From Desulfovibrio sp. JC010 (GTDB lineage Bacteria; Desulfobacterota; Desulfovibrionia; Desulfovibrionales; Desulfovibrionaceae): DNA of 64,000 nt. A program made the position numbers and the translations under genes. Below the pieces are notes generated by a model, which did not search any database, was not told the origin of the DNA, and saw nothing but the letters and a program-made list of their open reading frames with translations. The stretch spans positions 1 to 64,000 of the forward strand of contig NZ_VOIQ01000012.1 of assembly GCF_010470675.1 (NCBI RefSeq), written 5' to 3'. How positions within the stretch are numbered: the stretch's first letter is position 1; the number at the start of each line of letters is the position of its first letter. Positions 43,128 to 51,219 of the stretch are shown in pieces.

Positions 43128-44309
43128 ATGGCTGAAAAGCAATCCCTTCCCCTCCTCGAATTCATCACTTTATGCTGCGTGGTCTTCATGGCCGTGTGCA
43201 ACATTTCCGTTTACTACAGTCTGAATGTTTACCTGCAAGAGCTTGGATTTAATAAGACTGTTTCCGGATTACTGATAAGTGTCTATTCTCTTTCCGGCAT
43301 GTTCATGTATCTTACGGTCAGTAGTCGAATTACTGCCGTGAATGCCTACCGTTTCATGTTCGCAGGTATGGTGCTGGTCGGGTTCTGCGGTTGCGGATAT
43401 ATTTATTTGCATGATTTTTTACCGCTTCTGCTGCTGCGTATCGGGCAGGGGGTGGGCATCTTCATGCTGCTGGCTCCGTGTGTGGCAATTCTAGTCTCCA
43501 TGGTCAGTCAGAAAAATGTAGGCTCGGCATTCAGCCTTTATTCAACAGCCCTGCTGCTGCCCTATGCGGTCATGCCCCATGTGTCTGAACAGTTCGGAGC
43601 TCTGGTTGCGGGGCCGGAGTGTATTTATGCCGGGACTGCCGGGCTGATTCCGCTGGCGTTTTTGCTGACCCTCTTTCTTAGATTTCGAACTTCGCAAATA
43701 GCAAAGCACGTGCAGACAGAAGGTGAAACCGAAGCTGTTTCCATGCGCGAATCATACGCCAATCTGCTGCAGCTTAAGATCTTTTCAGTGCTGGCAGTGA
43801 ACGGTGTCTATTTTATGATTTTTACCGGGCTGTTCTTTTTGTTTCAGGATTTTGCCCATTCACGGGGCGTGTTTAAGGCCGGATATTTCTTTTCCTTACA
43901 GATGGGGGTGATGATCGCCATCCGTTTATTTGGCGGAGCTATTTTTGACCGCTTCTCCAAGCGCGGACTGATTGTGACCGCTTTTATGCTTACTGCCGTG
44001 GGTTTTGTGATGCTGAACGGATTGCATGATGAATCCATGCTCCTGCCCATCGCCGTTATATTCGGTACAGGCATGGGGCTTAGTGCTCCGGCTCTTAATT
44101 CACTGATGTTTGTAGTCAGTGAACCCCGTTTCCGCAGTTTTAATGTGAACATGATGATGTTTACCGTACACGCGGGGTCATTCTTCGGTCCGCTCATGGG
44201 TGGAATTGCCGTGGATTACATGGGTTATGACGGATTTTTAAATATTGCCGCTGCGGGAACCGTGGTTACGGCTATGGTTTTTATGCTGCTGGGGCGGGCG
44301 CAGGATTAA
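43128..44309 (+). CDS. Major facilitator superfamily transporter
   Basis: A 393-residue inner-membrane protein with twelve predicted segments and an MFS layout: the RxxxFDR-like loop (GGAIFDRFSKRGLIV) lies between segments 8 and 9, and the N-terminal half has the LRIGQGVGIFMLLAPC region. The substrate is unknown. It precedes a cytosine-deaminase-like gene by 60 bp on the same strand, so a nucleobase or related compound is a possible substrate (inference). Confidence 0.88.
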   Translation: MAEKQSLPLLEFITLCCVVFMAVCNISVYYSLNVYLQELGFNKTVSGLLISVYSLSGMFMYLTVSSRITAVNAYRFMFAGMVLVGFCGCGYIYLHDFLPLLLLRIGQGVGIFMLLAPCVAILVSMVSQKNVGSAFSLYSTALLLPYAVMPHVSEQFGALVAGPECIYAGTAGLIPLAFLLTLFLRFRTSQIAKHVQTEGETEAVSMRESYANLLQLKIFSVLAVNGVYFMIFTGLFFLFQDFAHSRGVFKAGYFFSLQMGVMIAIRLFGGAIFDRFSKRGLIVTAFMLTAVGFVMLNGLHDESMLLPIAVIFGTGMGLSAPALNSLMFVVSEPRFRSFNVNMMMFTVHAGSFFGPLMGGIAVDYMGYDGFLNIAAAGTVVTAMVFMLLGRAQD

Positions 44310-44371
44310 TTACTGGCTGGGAGATGAAAATGGGGCTATGCTGCCATGTTAATTAAAGTCAGGAGGCAGAA

Positions 44372-44812
44372 ATGTCGGATATGAAATTTATGGAAGAGGC
44401 TTACAAGCTGGCAAAGAAGAGCTTCGATGAAGGCGGTCTGCCCATCGGTTCGGTGCTGGTCCGTGACGGGGAAATTATCGGTAGCGGGCATAACCAGCGG
44501 GTGCAGAAGGGCGATCCCATTGCTCATGGTGAAATGGATTGCATCCGCAATGCCGGGCGGCAGAAAACATATAAAGATACGACGATTTATACCACCCTGT
44601 CGCCATGTATGATGTGTTCCGGCACAATCGTGCAGTTCGGAATCTCCCGGGTAGTTATCGGGGAGAACCGTAATTTCGGCGGTAATGAGGAATTCCTCAA
44701 GTCCCGTGGAGTTCAGGTGGATATTCTGGACCACCCCAAGTGCATTGAGCTGATGGAACGGCTGAAAGCCGAAAAGCCTGCGCTCTGGGCGGAGGATATC
44801 GGGGAAGATTAA
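44372..44812 (+). CDS. Cytosine deaminase-like (Fcy1-type) nucleoside deaminase
   Basis: A 146-residue zinc deaminase. It has the zinc-binding and catalytic motif AHGEMDCI (His and proton-shuttle Glu) and SPCMMCSGTIVQFG (two zinc Cys). The flanking GHNQRVQKGDPIAHGE and GENRNFGGNEEFLKSRG closely resemble yeast cytosine deaminase rather than tRNA adenosine deaminase TadA. It probably converts cytosine to uracil. AGGAGG lies upstream. Confidence 0.87.
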   Translation: MSDMKFMEEAYKLAKKSFDEGGLPIGSVLVRDGEIIGSGHNQRVQKGDPIAHGEMDCIRNAGRQKTYKDTTIYTTLSPCMMCSGTIVQFGISRVVIGENRNFGGNEEFLKSRGVQVDILDHPKCIELMERLKAEKPALWAEDIGED

Positions 44813-44823
44813 TTTTTTATTAA

Positions 44824-45116
44824 CTATTTAGTAGCAACCGCTACCCCGAAGCCGATCAGGACCGACCCGGCACAGCGGGTGGCGATTTTCCAGATTTTCG
44901 GGCTGCGGATGGCCGCTCGGCTGCGGTCGCCCAGCCATGCATAGGCCAAAAGGACAGCCAACACCGTGGTGATGATCGCACTGACAACGATTAGGGCATC
45001 AGTTGCGGTCAGATGTTGTAAATCCATGAAGCCGGGCAGAAAGCCGCAGTAAAATGCGATGACTTTGGGGTTGCCCAGTGATACACAAAGTCCGGCCAGA
45101 AAAGTTTTTCTCAGTT
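44824..45116 (-). pseudogene. Truncated duplicate of the LysE exporter (C-terminal 96 codons)
   Basis: From KTFLAGLCVSLGNPK to the stop, this fragment matches the intact LysE gene at 42375-42989 with seven amino-acid differences over 96 residues (by eye). It has lost the first ~108 codons and cannot start on its own. The homology ends at the stop codon of the SGNH gene (45119), where the upstream half has been replaced. It lies in the same orientation as the intact gene, so the two are direct repeats 2.4 kb apart that flank the MFS and deaminase genes. Confidence 0.88.
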
Positions 45117-45118
45117 TT

Positions 45119-46339
45119 TTACTTCGCAATTATTTTTGCAATTTTTTCAGCTATGATTTTATTCCCATTTGGTGAGACATGGCAAAAATCAATGTAAATC
45201 GGCCAGTCAGAATCAAAAGCGTGGGTCAGGTCATGAAAATAGTCCCTGCCTGCAGCCTTTTTTACGATTTCATTGTAGTAGTATGCATATAAAGATGGGG
45301 CGCATTCGGGGGATGATTCCAACTCTTGCAGTAAGTGGTTTCTGTAGGGAGAGCCTGCCCATAGTATTGGTTGCAGAAGTGCGATGAATCTAACTCCCTG
45401 TTTGTTGCATATGTCATTGACAACGCTGTATACATAGAGCTGTTCCTCTACACATTTGTCGATCAGTTTTTTACGTGACTCACTTAATTCACACGGAGCA
45501 AATAGTTCATTTATAATCTTTGAATCTGCTTTAGAGCTGGCACCGGTTTCCTTAGAAAGAGTTGAGGTGGGAGGGGCAGTTTTTGCTTTGTTAGAATCAG
45601 CCGCCATTTTCTTTTTTGAGAAATTGATTAGGCGTATAAAATTATTGACAAAAGTGTCGGTAAGTCCCTTGCCTGCAGCATTTAACAGACGATAAAAAAG
45701 TCCTTTTTCAGCTAGATCCATCTGCTTCTGTATGTTTTTTTCATAACTGTGGGTCATGTCGGTGGATTCTTGGAGCACCCCGTTATAGAAATCATTAACC
45801 CCATCGTAAAAAACAACAACTTCAGGTTTTTTCTTTTCCAGATGCAGCCTGTTTATCAGTAAAGCCAGTTCTTGCCTGCTTCTCCATGCACTTTCACCGA
45901 AGTTTTTGGAGCAGTAAGCCGGGTTCAGGTGTTCAAAATATGCCGGTATTGTATACTGGCTGGAAGATCCGGTTCCCCACATGGTTGACCCACCGAAAAA
46001 CCATATAGACTTTTTGTTGTTACAATGACTACTTTCAGGATTTATACGAAAACCGTTTTCATCAATTATGATGGTTTTTCCAGTGTATGGTTTTCTTCTC
46101 CATCCTACATATGAAGAATACGTAGAGGCGAGACTATCAAATTCCTGAAAATGTTTTTCAGCCCATGAAGTGTTCTTATAGTTGGGCAAGCGATATCTAT
46201 TATTTCCACGTGTCGAATGCGTATAGCTTTTGCGCTGTTCGAGAACTTTATCGACAAACAGCCCGGCCAAAAGATTCAGTGCGGCTATCAGCAGAAGCGT
46301 GATGAGCAGTATTATTCCAGTTGTTTTTAATTTGCTCAT
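45119..46339 (-). CDS. Membrane-anchored SGNH/GDSL hydrolase-like protein
   Basis: A 406-residue protein with one N-terminal membrane anchor (residues 8-30). The extracytoplasmic domain has the SGNH blocks: WFFGGSTMWGTG (nucleophilic Ser), VVFYDGVNDFYN (Asn) and the C-terminal DFCHVSPNGN (Asp/His). It may de-esterify or acetylate/deacetylate cell-surface glycans or lipids. ATG 46339 follows TGAGAAAATC; ATG 46369 is less likely. Codon choice is more AT-rich than that of its neighbours, so it may have been acquired together with the break in the LysE copy. Confidence 0.75.
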   Translation of the reverse strand: MSKLKTTGIILLITLLLIAALNLLAGLFVDKVLEQRKSYTHSTRGNNRYRLPNYKNTSWAEKHFQEFDSLASTYSSYVGWRRKPYTGKTIIIDENGFRINPESSHCNNKKSIWFFGGSTMWGTGSSSQYTIPAYFEHLNPAYCSKNFGESAWRSRQELALLINRLHLEKKKPEVVVFYDGVNDFYNGVLQESTDMTHSYEKNIQKQMDLAEKGLFYRLLNAAGKGLTDTFVNNFIRLINFSKKKMAADSNKAKTAPPTSTLSKETGASSKADSKIINELFAPCELSESRKKLIDKCVEEQLYVYSVVNDICNKQGVRFIALLQPILWAGSPYRNHLLQELESSPECAPSLYAYYYNEIVKKAAGRDYFHDLTHAFDSDWPIYIDFCHVSPNGNKIIAEKIAKIIAK

Positions 46340-46369
46340 GATTTTCTCATAAATATTTGTAAATTGCAT

Positions 46370-46684
46370 GGGTCTGATTACAGTAACCAGATTTGCGGCT
46401 TTCCAAGATTTTTAAAAATCTAGATTCTTAGAAGTTTCGCGTCTGTTATGTTTGGCTGCTTAAGTTTTGCTTCCTCAGGGCAGTTTACCTGGATTGCATC
46501 ACTTAGGTCTATGGCAGAGTTATGAGCTCAGAGGCTTGCTGATTGGGTAAAACATAAACAAAGACAAGACAATACTTTTAAAGGTAAGTCCAAAACTTTA
46601 GCAAAATCCATGGGAAGGGTTCTGGTGGTTTCGTGTGGGGAGGATTGCAATGTAGTTCGTAGTGATATCAGCAAAATTAGAAGC
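46370..46684. other. Gene-free region between SGNH gene and tRNA-Thr
   Basis: I see no convincing gene, conserved RNA or attachment repeat here. A frame at 46528-46773 overlaps tRNA-Thr and has no supporting features. The promoter of the SGNH gene probably lies at the left end. Confidence 0.5.
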
Positions 46685-46720
46685 AAAAAGCCCTGCTTTA
46701 TTTCTAAAGCAGGGCTTTTT
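46685..46720 (-). terminator. Terminator of tRNA-Thr
   Basis: AAAAAGCCCTGCTTTA and TAAAGCAGGGCTTTTT form a 16-bp perfect stem with a TTTC loop, eight bases beyond the tRNA 3' end. Confidence 0.92.
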
Positions 46721-46728
46721 ATATGCTG

Positions 46729-46804
<76 letters not shown>

Positions 46805-46912
46805 ACCTTTATATGGTGGCCTTCTTTGGCGATAATGCCGTATTCGGCACGCTCAACCGCTTGGCGGGAGCTTCGTCGAAAGCCTTAGAGAACCATTTTG
46901 AAAGATCATTGT

Positions 46913-46952
46913 GTCAAAAGAAAGGGTCGTAGTCGTAAAGGCTACGACCCTT
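46913..46952 (-). terminator. Terminator of tRNA-Pro
   Basis: AAGGGTCGTAG and CTACGACCCTT form the stem. On the minus strand the tail is TCTTTTGAC, just downstream of the tRNA-Pro 3' end. Confidence 0.85.
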
Positions 46953-46970
46953 GGGGTATCTTTTTTGACG

Positions 46971-47047
46971 TGGTCGGGATGAGAGGATTTGAACCTCCGA
47001 CCCCTTGAACCCCATTCAAGTGCGCTCCCAGGCTGCGCTACATCCCG
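46971..47047 (-). tRNA. tRNA-Pro (anticodon GGG)
   Basis: On the minus strand the acceptor is CGGGATG/CATCCCG, the D arm GCGCAGCCTGGGAGCGC, the anticodon stem CTTGA/TCAAG with loop ATGGGGT (anticodon GGG), the T arm GGAGGTTCAAATCCTC, and the encoded CCA end lies at 46971-46973. Confidence 0.95.
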
Positions 47048-47133
47048 ACGTCACGAAGAGAGGTTCTATGGAAATGTGACGTACAAGTCAACATCTTTTT
47101 TTAGAAAAGTTGAATTTCTTAAAAGTCCAATGA

Positions 47134-48438
47134 TTAGAACGATTGCGAAACACCGACCCGTACATGCCATGATTCGCCTGAAAAGGCCCAATCCATGCGG
47201 CCAAGGTATTTGTTCACGAATGCGGCAAGGCCGAATCCGGCATCGTATTTCATATCTGTGTGCAGTTCGGTCAGTGACCAGCGCGGGGCCACGCGGCCCA
47301 TTTCGCCGAAGAGGATGAACTGCAGCCAGTCCACCTTGACTATCTTCAGATCTTTTAGCGGGTTCCATTTGGGAATGTAGCGGTACTCGGCACTGTAGTA
47401 GATGGCGGCTTTGTCCCAGAAGCGGTTGTCATCAAAGCCGCGCATGCGGTACCGTCCGCCTAAGGTCGCACCTTCCCATGGCGGCGGCTTCTGGTCCGAG
47501 GCCACGGCACTGGTCCAGAATCCAAGGGCTATGACCCGCTGCCGGGCCATGTCGCTTTCCCCCAATGAAAAGAACTTCCCGTATTCAAATTCAAGGGATG
47601 TCCATGCATCCGAATGGGTCAGCCCGTCAAAACCCTGTGAAAGCTGTAAACGCTGCTTGCTTCCGCTGGAAGGGCTCAGGGGGAAATCGGTATTGTCGTA
47701 GCGGATACCCAGCCGTGCGCCTATACCCTTGTAATGGTGCTTGCCCTGTCCGTCTCCGTCGTCAACGTCCTGATGGCGGTAAAAGGGGGTGAATTCAAGG
47801 TAGGTCAGACCGTTTTCAAGCGGGTTCCAGCCCTCGTCCCATGCGGATGTTTGCTGTTCCACGGGCAACCCGTCTTTCAGGTTGTAGGTGATGATCGGAT
47901 TGTCTGCGGCTTTGCCCCATGGCAGCGCGTATTTGAAGGTGGCCTCGAACATGTTGTCGATGCCCCGGCCCCGGTAGCGATCGCTTTTTTGCGAATCATT
48001 GGAGCCGCCGCGCGGATCTTCCTGCGGAGCGTCATAAACCCAGAGGTCCGGGTAGGTTCCGTCAAGGGTGATAAAATCGAGGAAAAGTCTGTCTGTGAAC
48101 GGCATGCGCGCGTTGCTGACACTGCCGATAAACGAGAGGGCTTCCTTGCCGGAAGCGTAAGCGGTTCCGGCGATACTCATCTGCCCGTCCTGAAATCCGC
48201 TCATACTGGCGGCAATACCGCCTGCAAATCCGATCTGGTCCGAGCGGAAAGCATAGGGCATGATCAGCGATCGCTTTTCCTTGTTCTTTTCTTCCGGCTG
48301 GTCCACATCATGAAGCAGTGCCGGGCCGAAGGTGGGCTGCTGGGCATGGGACAGGGGACCAGTAAACAACAGGCAGCAAAATGCGATTGTTGCCAGCAGA
48401 ATCACTTTTGTTCTGTATGTTTTTATAAAATACTGCAT
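47134..48438 (-). CDS. Omp85-like outer-membrane beta-barrel protein (surface-antigen domain)
   Basis: A 434-residue exported protein: signal peptide with core at residues 12-27 and cleavage near SHAQ. The barrel half resembles the C-terminal BamA/TamA surface-antigen domain (GIGARLGIRYDNTDFPLSPSSG, ATLGGRYRMRGF, which carries the conserved G-x-R-x-RG-F loop). It ends in the aromatic SQSF. No POTRA domains are present, so it is a stand-alone barrel of the patatin-associated or DUF3943-like kind, role unknown. Confidence 0.85.
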   Translation of the reverse strand: MQYFIKTYRTKVILLATIAFCCLLFTGPLSHAQQPTFGPALLHDVDQPEEKNKEKRSLIMPYAFRSDQIGFAGGIAASMSGFQDGQMSIAGTAYASGKEALSFIGSVSNARMPFTDRLFLDFITLDGTYPDLWVYDAPQEDPRGGSNDSQKSDRYRGRGIDNMFEATFKYALPWGKAADNPIITYNLKDGLPVEQQTSAWDEGWNPLENGLTYLEFTPFYRHQDVDDGDGQGKHHYKGIGARLGIRYDNTDFPLSPSSGSKQRLQLSQGFDGLTHSDAWTSLEFEYGKFFSLGESDMARQRVIALGFWTSAVASDQKPPPWEGATLGGRYRMRGFDDNRFWDKAAIYYSAEYRYIPKWNPLKDLKIVKVDWLQFILFGEMGRVAPRWSLTELHTDMKYDAGFGLAAFVNKYLGRMDWAFSGESWHVRVGVSQSF

Positions 48439-48612
48439 GTCGTCCTGTCCCTGTGTAAGTGTTTACCTCAATATCGTATTTTGAAACAGTATTTTTTAAT
48501 CGGTTTTGATTGCGGTTCCCGTTGTTTGCGGGGTACACTTCAGGTGTATTCCCATTTATAGCGTCCGTGGCAATTTAACAGGAACCTATTTTTTAGCAGA
48601 GGACTGCACTGT

Positions 48613-51192
48613 ATGAGTTTGTTGGATTGGTTTCCTTTTTTCAAGAAGAACGATAAGCCGAAGCTTGACCCTGAAGAAGCGCGCAGACAGCTGACTGCCC
48701 GCTACAATCATTTCCGGCTGCTCATTCAGGCCAATACCAAGACCCATGAACATATTGCCGAACTTGAAGAAGCCCTGCGCGGGTTCCATCCTTACGGCAT
48801 GCATTATGTGCGCGCCCTGTGCACCCGCATTTCTATCACCACCTATAAAATGGTCAGGCATCTCAATGATTTGAATCCTGAGTCCTATGCCATGCTTTTT
48901 GACCGCTTCAAGGAGATTCAGGAGCAGGTCTCGCAGCAGATTGAGCCTGTTCATTTTTCCGGGGAAGGGGAATTGGTGCTGGATTTTGAGCGGGTGGGAC
49001 GCGATCAGGCCGACCTTTGCGGGCCTAAGATGGCCATGCTCGGCGAGGCCGGAAAAAGACTCGGACTGAATATCCCCGCCGGATTTGTAGTGACCACTGC
49101 GGCTTTTCGTAAATTCATGGAGCAGGGCGGTTTGCAGGACGAAATCGACCGTATCATTCAGGCTACGGATTTTGATAAGCGGGATGAGGTCTTTCAGGTT
49201 TCTTCACGGGTCATGCAGCTCATAATTTCTACAGATTTTCCCGAAGATATTTCAACGGCCATTATGGACGGCTACAAGCAGCTGCGCGATTCCCTGGGGC
49301 GGGAAGTCAAGCTGGCCGTGCGTTCCAGTGCCCTTGGCGAGGATGTGGAAGGTGCGGCCTTTGCCGGACAGTACCGTTCCATCCTGAATGTGGATTCCGC
49401 GTCCCTGCTCATGGCGGTGAAGGAGGTCATGGCCTCCAAATACACCATGCAGGCCATGGCCTACCGCAACAATCGCGGCATGAAAGACGAGGATGTGGCC
49501 ATGTGCGTGGGCTGCATTGAGATGGTGGAACCTGCAGCCGCCGGGGTGGCTTACTCGCGTAACCCGGTCAATGTGCGTGATGAGAATATTTCCATTTATT
49601 CGGTCTGGGGATTGCCGAGGGCGGTGGTGGACGGCTCCACGGAAACCGATGAATTTTCCGTGAAACGGGGAGCCGCGTTGGAAGTTGTTGAACGGCGGGT
49701 GGCCGAGAAGTGCGAAAAGTATATCTGCGATTCCGGTGAGGGGATCTGCCGCACCGAACTGTTGGACAGCTGCCGCATTGAACCTTCACTCAGTGATGAA
49801 CAGGCGGTGCTGGTGGCCGATGTTGCCGTGCGTATTGAGGAGCATTTCGGACCGCCGCAGGATATTGAATGGGCTTTGACTGAAGCCGGGGAATTCTACC
49901 TGCTGCAATGCCGCCCGCTTATGCTGGTGGATGACGAGGATGAGCATGGCGCAGGCAGTCTTGATCTGCCGAAACCTGTGCTTGCCGGGGGGCGTACGGC
50001 CAGTCCCGGCGTGGGTATCGGTCCGGTTTTTCCTGTCCGCAAAAGCGCGGATGCCCTTTCGTTCCCAGACGGCGGGGTTATGGTTCTGAAACAGGCTCTG
50101 CCTGAGCATGCGGCCCTGCTGGACCGTTGCAGCGCGGTGATTACCGAGCAGGGTGGTATGGCCGGGCATCTGGCTAACGTTGCCCGTGAATTCGGGGTTG
50201 CGGCTTTGTTCGGGGTCAAGGGAGCTTTGGATGCACTTTATGAAGGGCAGATTGTAACCGTTGATGCGGACGGGCACGGGGTCTATGTCGGTCCTGTAGA
50301 GCCTTTGCTGGTGGAAAAGCCCCGCAAGCGGCTCATGCGCGGAAGTCCGGTGCAGGCGGCCCTGCGTAAGGCGGCGCGGCATATTGTGCGTTTGAACCTG
50401 ACTGATCCTGAGAATCCCAATTTTAAGCCTTCAAATTGTAAAACCTACCACGATATTATGCGTTTCTGTCATGAGATGGCAGTGCGGGAGATGTTCGGAT
50501 TCGGCATCAGCGACGAATATATAATGGCCGCTTCAAAGCAGCTGATTTGTAATGTTCCCAAGCAGTTCTGGGTGCTTGATCTCGGTAACGGAGTCAGTCC
50601 GGAAGGTGAGGTCAATGACCGCTGCGTGTTTATGCAGCATGTGGAGTGCATCCCCATGCGCGCGCTCTGGGCAGGGATGCAGGCCGTGCCGTGGGAAGGT
50701 CCTCCGGCCATTCATGGCAAAGGGCTGATGTCGGTCATGTTCGAAGCGACCATGAATCCCAATCTGAATGTGGCTACCCGTTCCACTTATGATCAGAAAA
50801 ATTATTTCATGATTTCAAAGAATTATTGCTGTCTGCAATCCCGCTTCGGGTTCCATTTCTGCGGGGTGGAATCCCTTGTGGGGGAAAGGACTTCCGAGAA
50901 CTACGCCAGCTTTCAGTTTAAAGGCGGGGCCGCCAATCCCGAGCGGCGCAGGCTGCGGGCCAAATTCATCGGTTCAATCCTTGATGAACTGGATTTCCGG
51001 GTCCGTATCCGTGAAGACAACATGCATGCCCGTCTTGAGGGGCTGGAGCGTGCAGACATGGAGTATCATCTCAAGATACTCGGTTATTTAATCACTCATA
51101 CCCGGCAGCTGGATATGATCATGACCAACCCGGCGCAGGTGGAGCAGTACCGGGCGCGTTTTTTTAAGGATTTTGAGATTTTTAACGAGTGA
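48613..51192 (+). CDS. PEP synthase/pyruvate phosphate dikinase-like protein lacking the catalytic barrel
   Basis: An 859-residue cytoplasmic protein. Residues 1-115 form a helical N-terminal domain; about 120-445 form the ATP-grasp PPDK_N domain (GPKMAMLGEAGKRL, VRSSALGED, GVAYSRNPVN). Residues 480-570 form the swivelling phosphohistidine domain (VITEQGGMAGHLANVARE, with His). Beyond 590 the expected TIM-barrel PEP/pyruvate domain is absent, and about 270 residues of unrecognised sequence take its place. It could phosphorylate an unusual acceptor. The ribosome-binding site is modest (AGAGGA). Confidence 0.82.
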   Translation: MSLLDWFPFFKKNDKPKLDPEEARRQLTARYNHFRLLIQANTKTHEHIAELEEALRGFHPYGMHYVRALCTRISITTYKMVRHLNDLNPESYAMLFDRFKEIQEQVSQQIEPVHFSGEGELVLDFERVGRDQADLCGPKMAMLGEAGKRLGLNIPAGFVVTTAAFRKFMEQGGLQDEIDRIIQATDFDKRDEVFQVSSRVMQLIISTDFPEDISTAIMDGYKQLRDSLGREVKLAVRSSALGEDVEGAAFAGQYRSILNVDSASLLMAVKEVMASKYTMQAMAYRNNRGMKDEDVAMCVGCIEMVEPAAAGVAYSRNPVNVRDENISIYSVWGLPRAVVDGSTETDEFSVKRGAALEVVERRVAEKCEKYICDSGEGICRTELLDSCRIEPSLSDEQAVLVADVAVRIEEHFGPPQDIEWALTEAGEFYLLQCRPLMLVDDEDEHGAGSLDLPKPVLAGGRTASPGVGIGPVFPVRKSADALSFPDGGVMVLKQALPEHAALLDRCSAVITEQGGMAGHLANVAREFGVAALFGVKGALDALYEGQIVTVDADGHGVYVGPVEPLLVEKPRKRLMRGSPVQAALRKAARHIVRLNLTDPENPNFKPSNCKTYHDIMRFCHEMAVREMFGFGISDEYIMAASKQLICNVPKQFWVLDLGNGVSPEGEVNDRCVFMQHVECIPMRALWAGMQAVPWEGPPAIHGKGLMSVMFEATMNPNLNVATRSTYDQKNYFMISKNYCCLQSRFGFHFCGVESLVGERTSENYASFQFKGGAANPERRRLRAKFIGSILDELDFRVRIREDNMHARLEGLERADMEYHLKILGYLITHTRQLDMIMTNPAQVEQYRARFFKDFEIFNE

Positions 51193-51219
51193 TTATTTGA
51201 GGCGTTCAGTTGTAATTTA

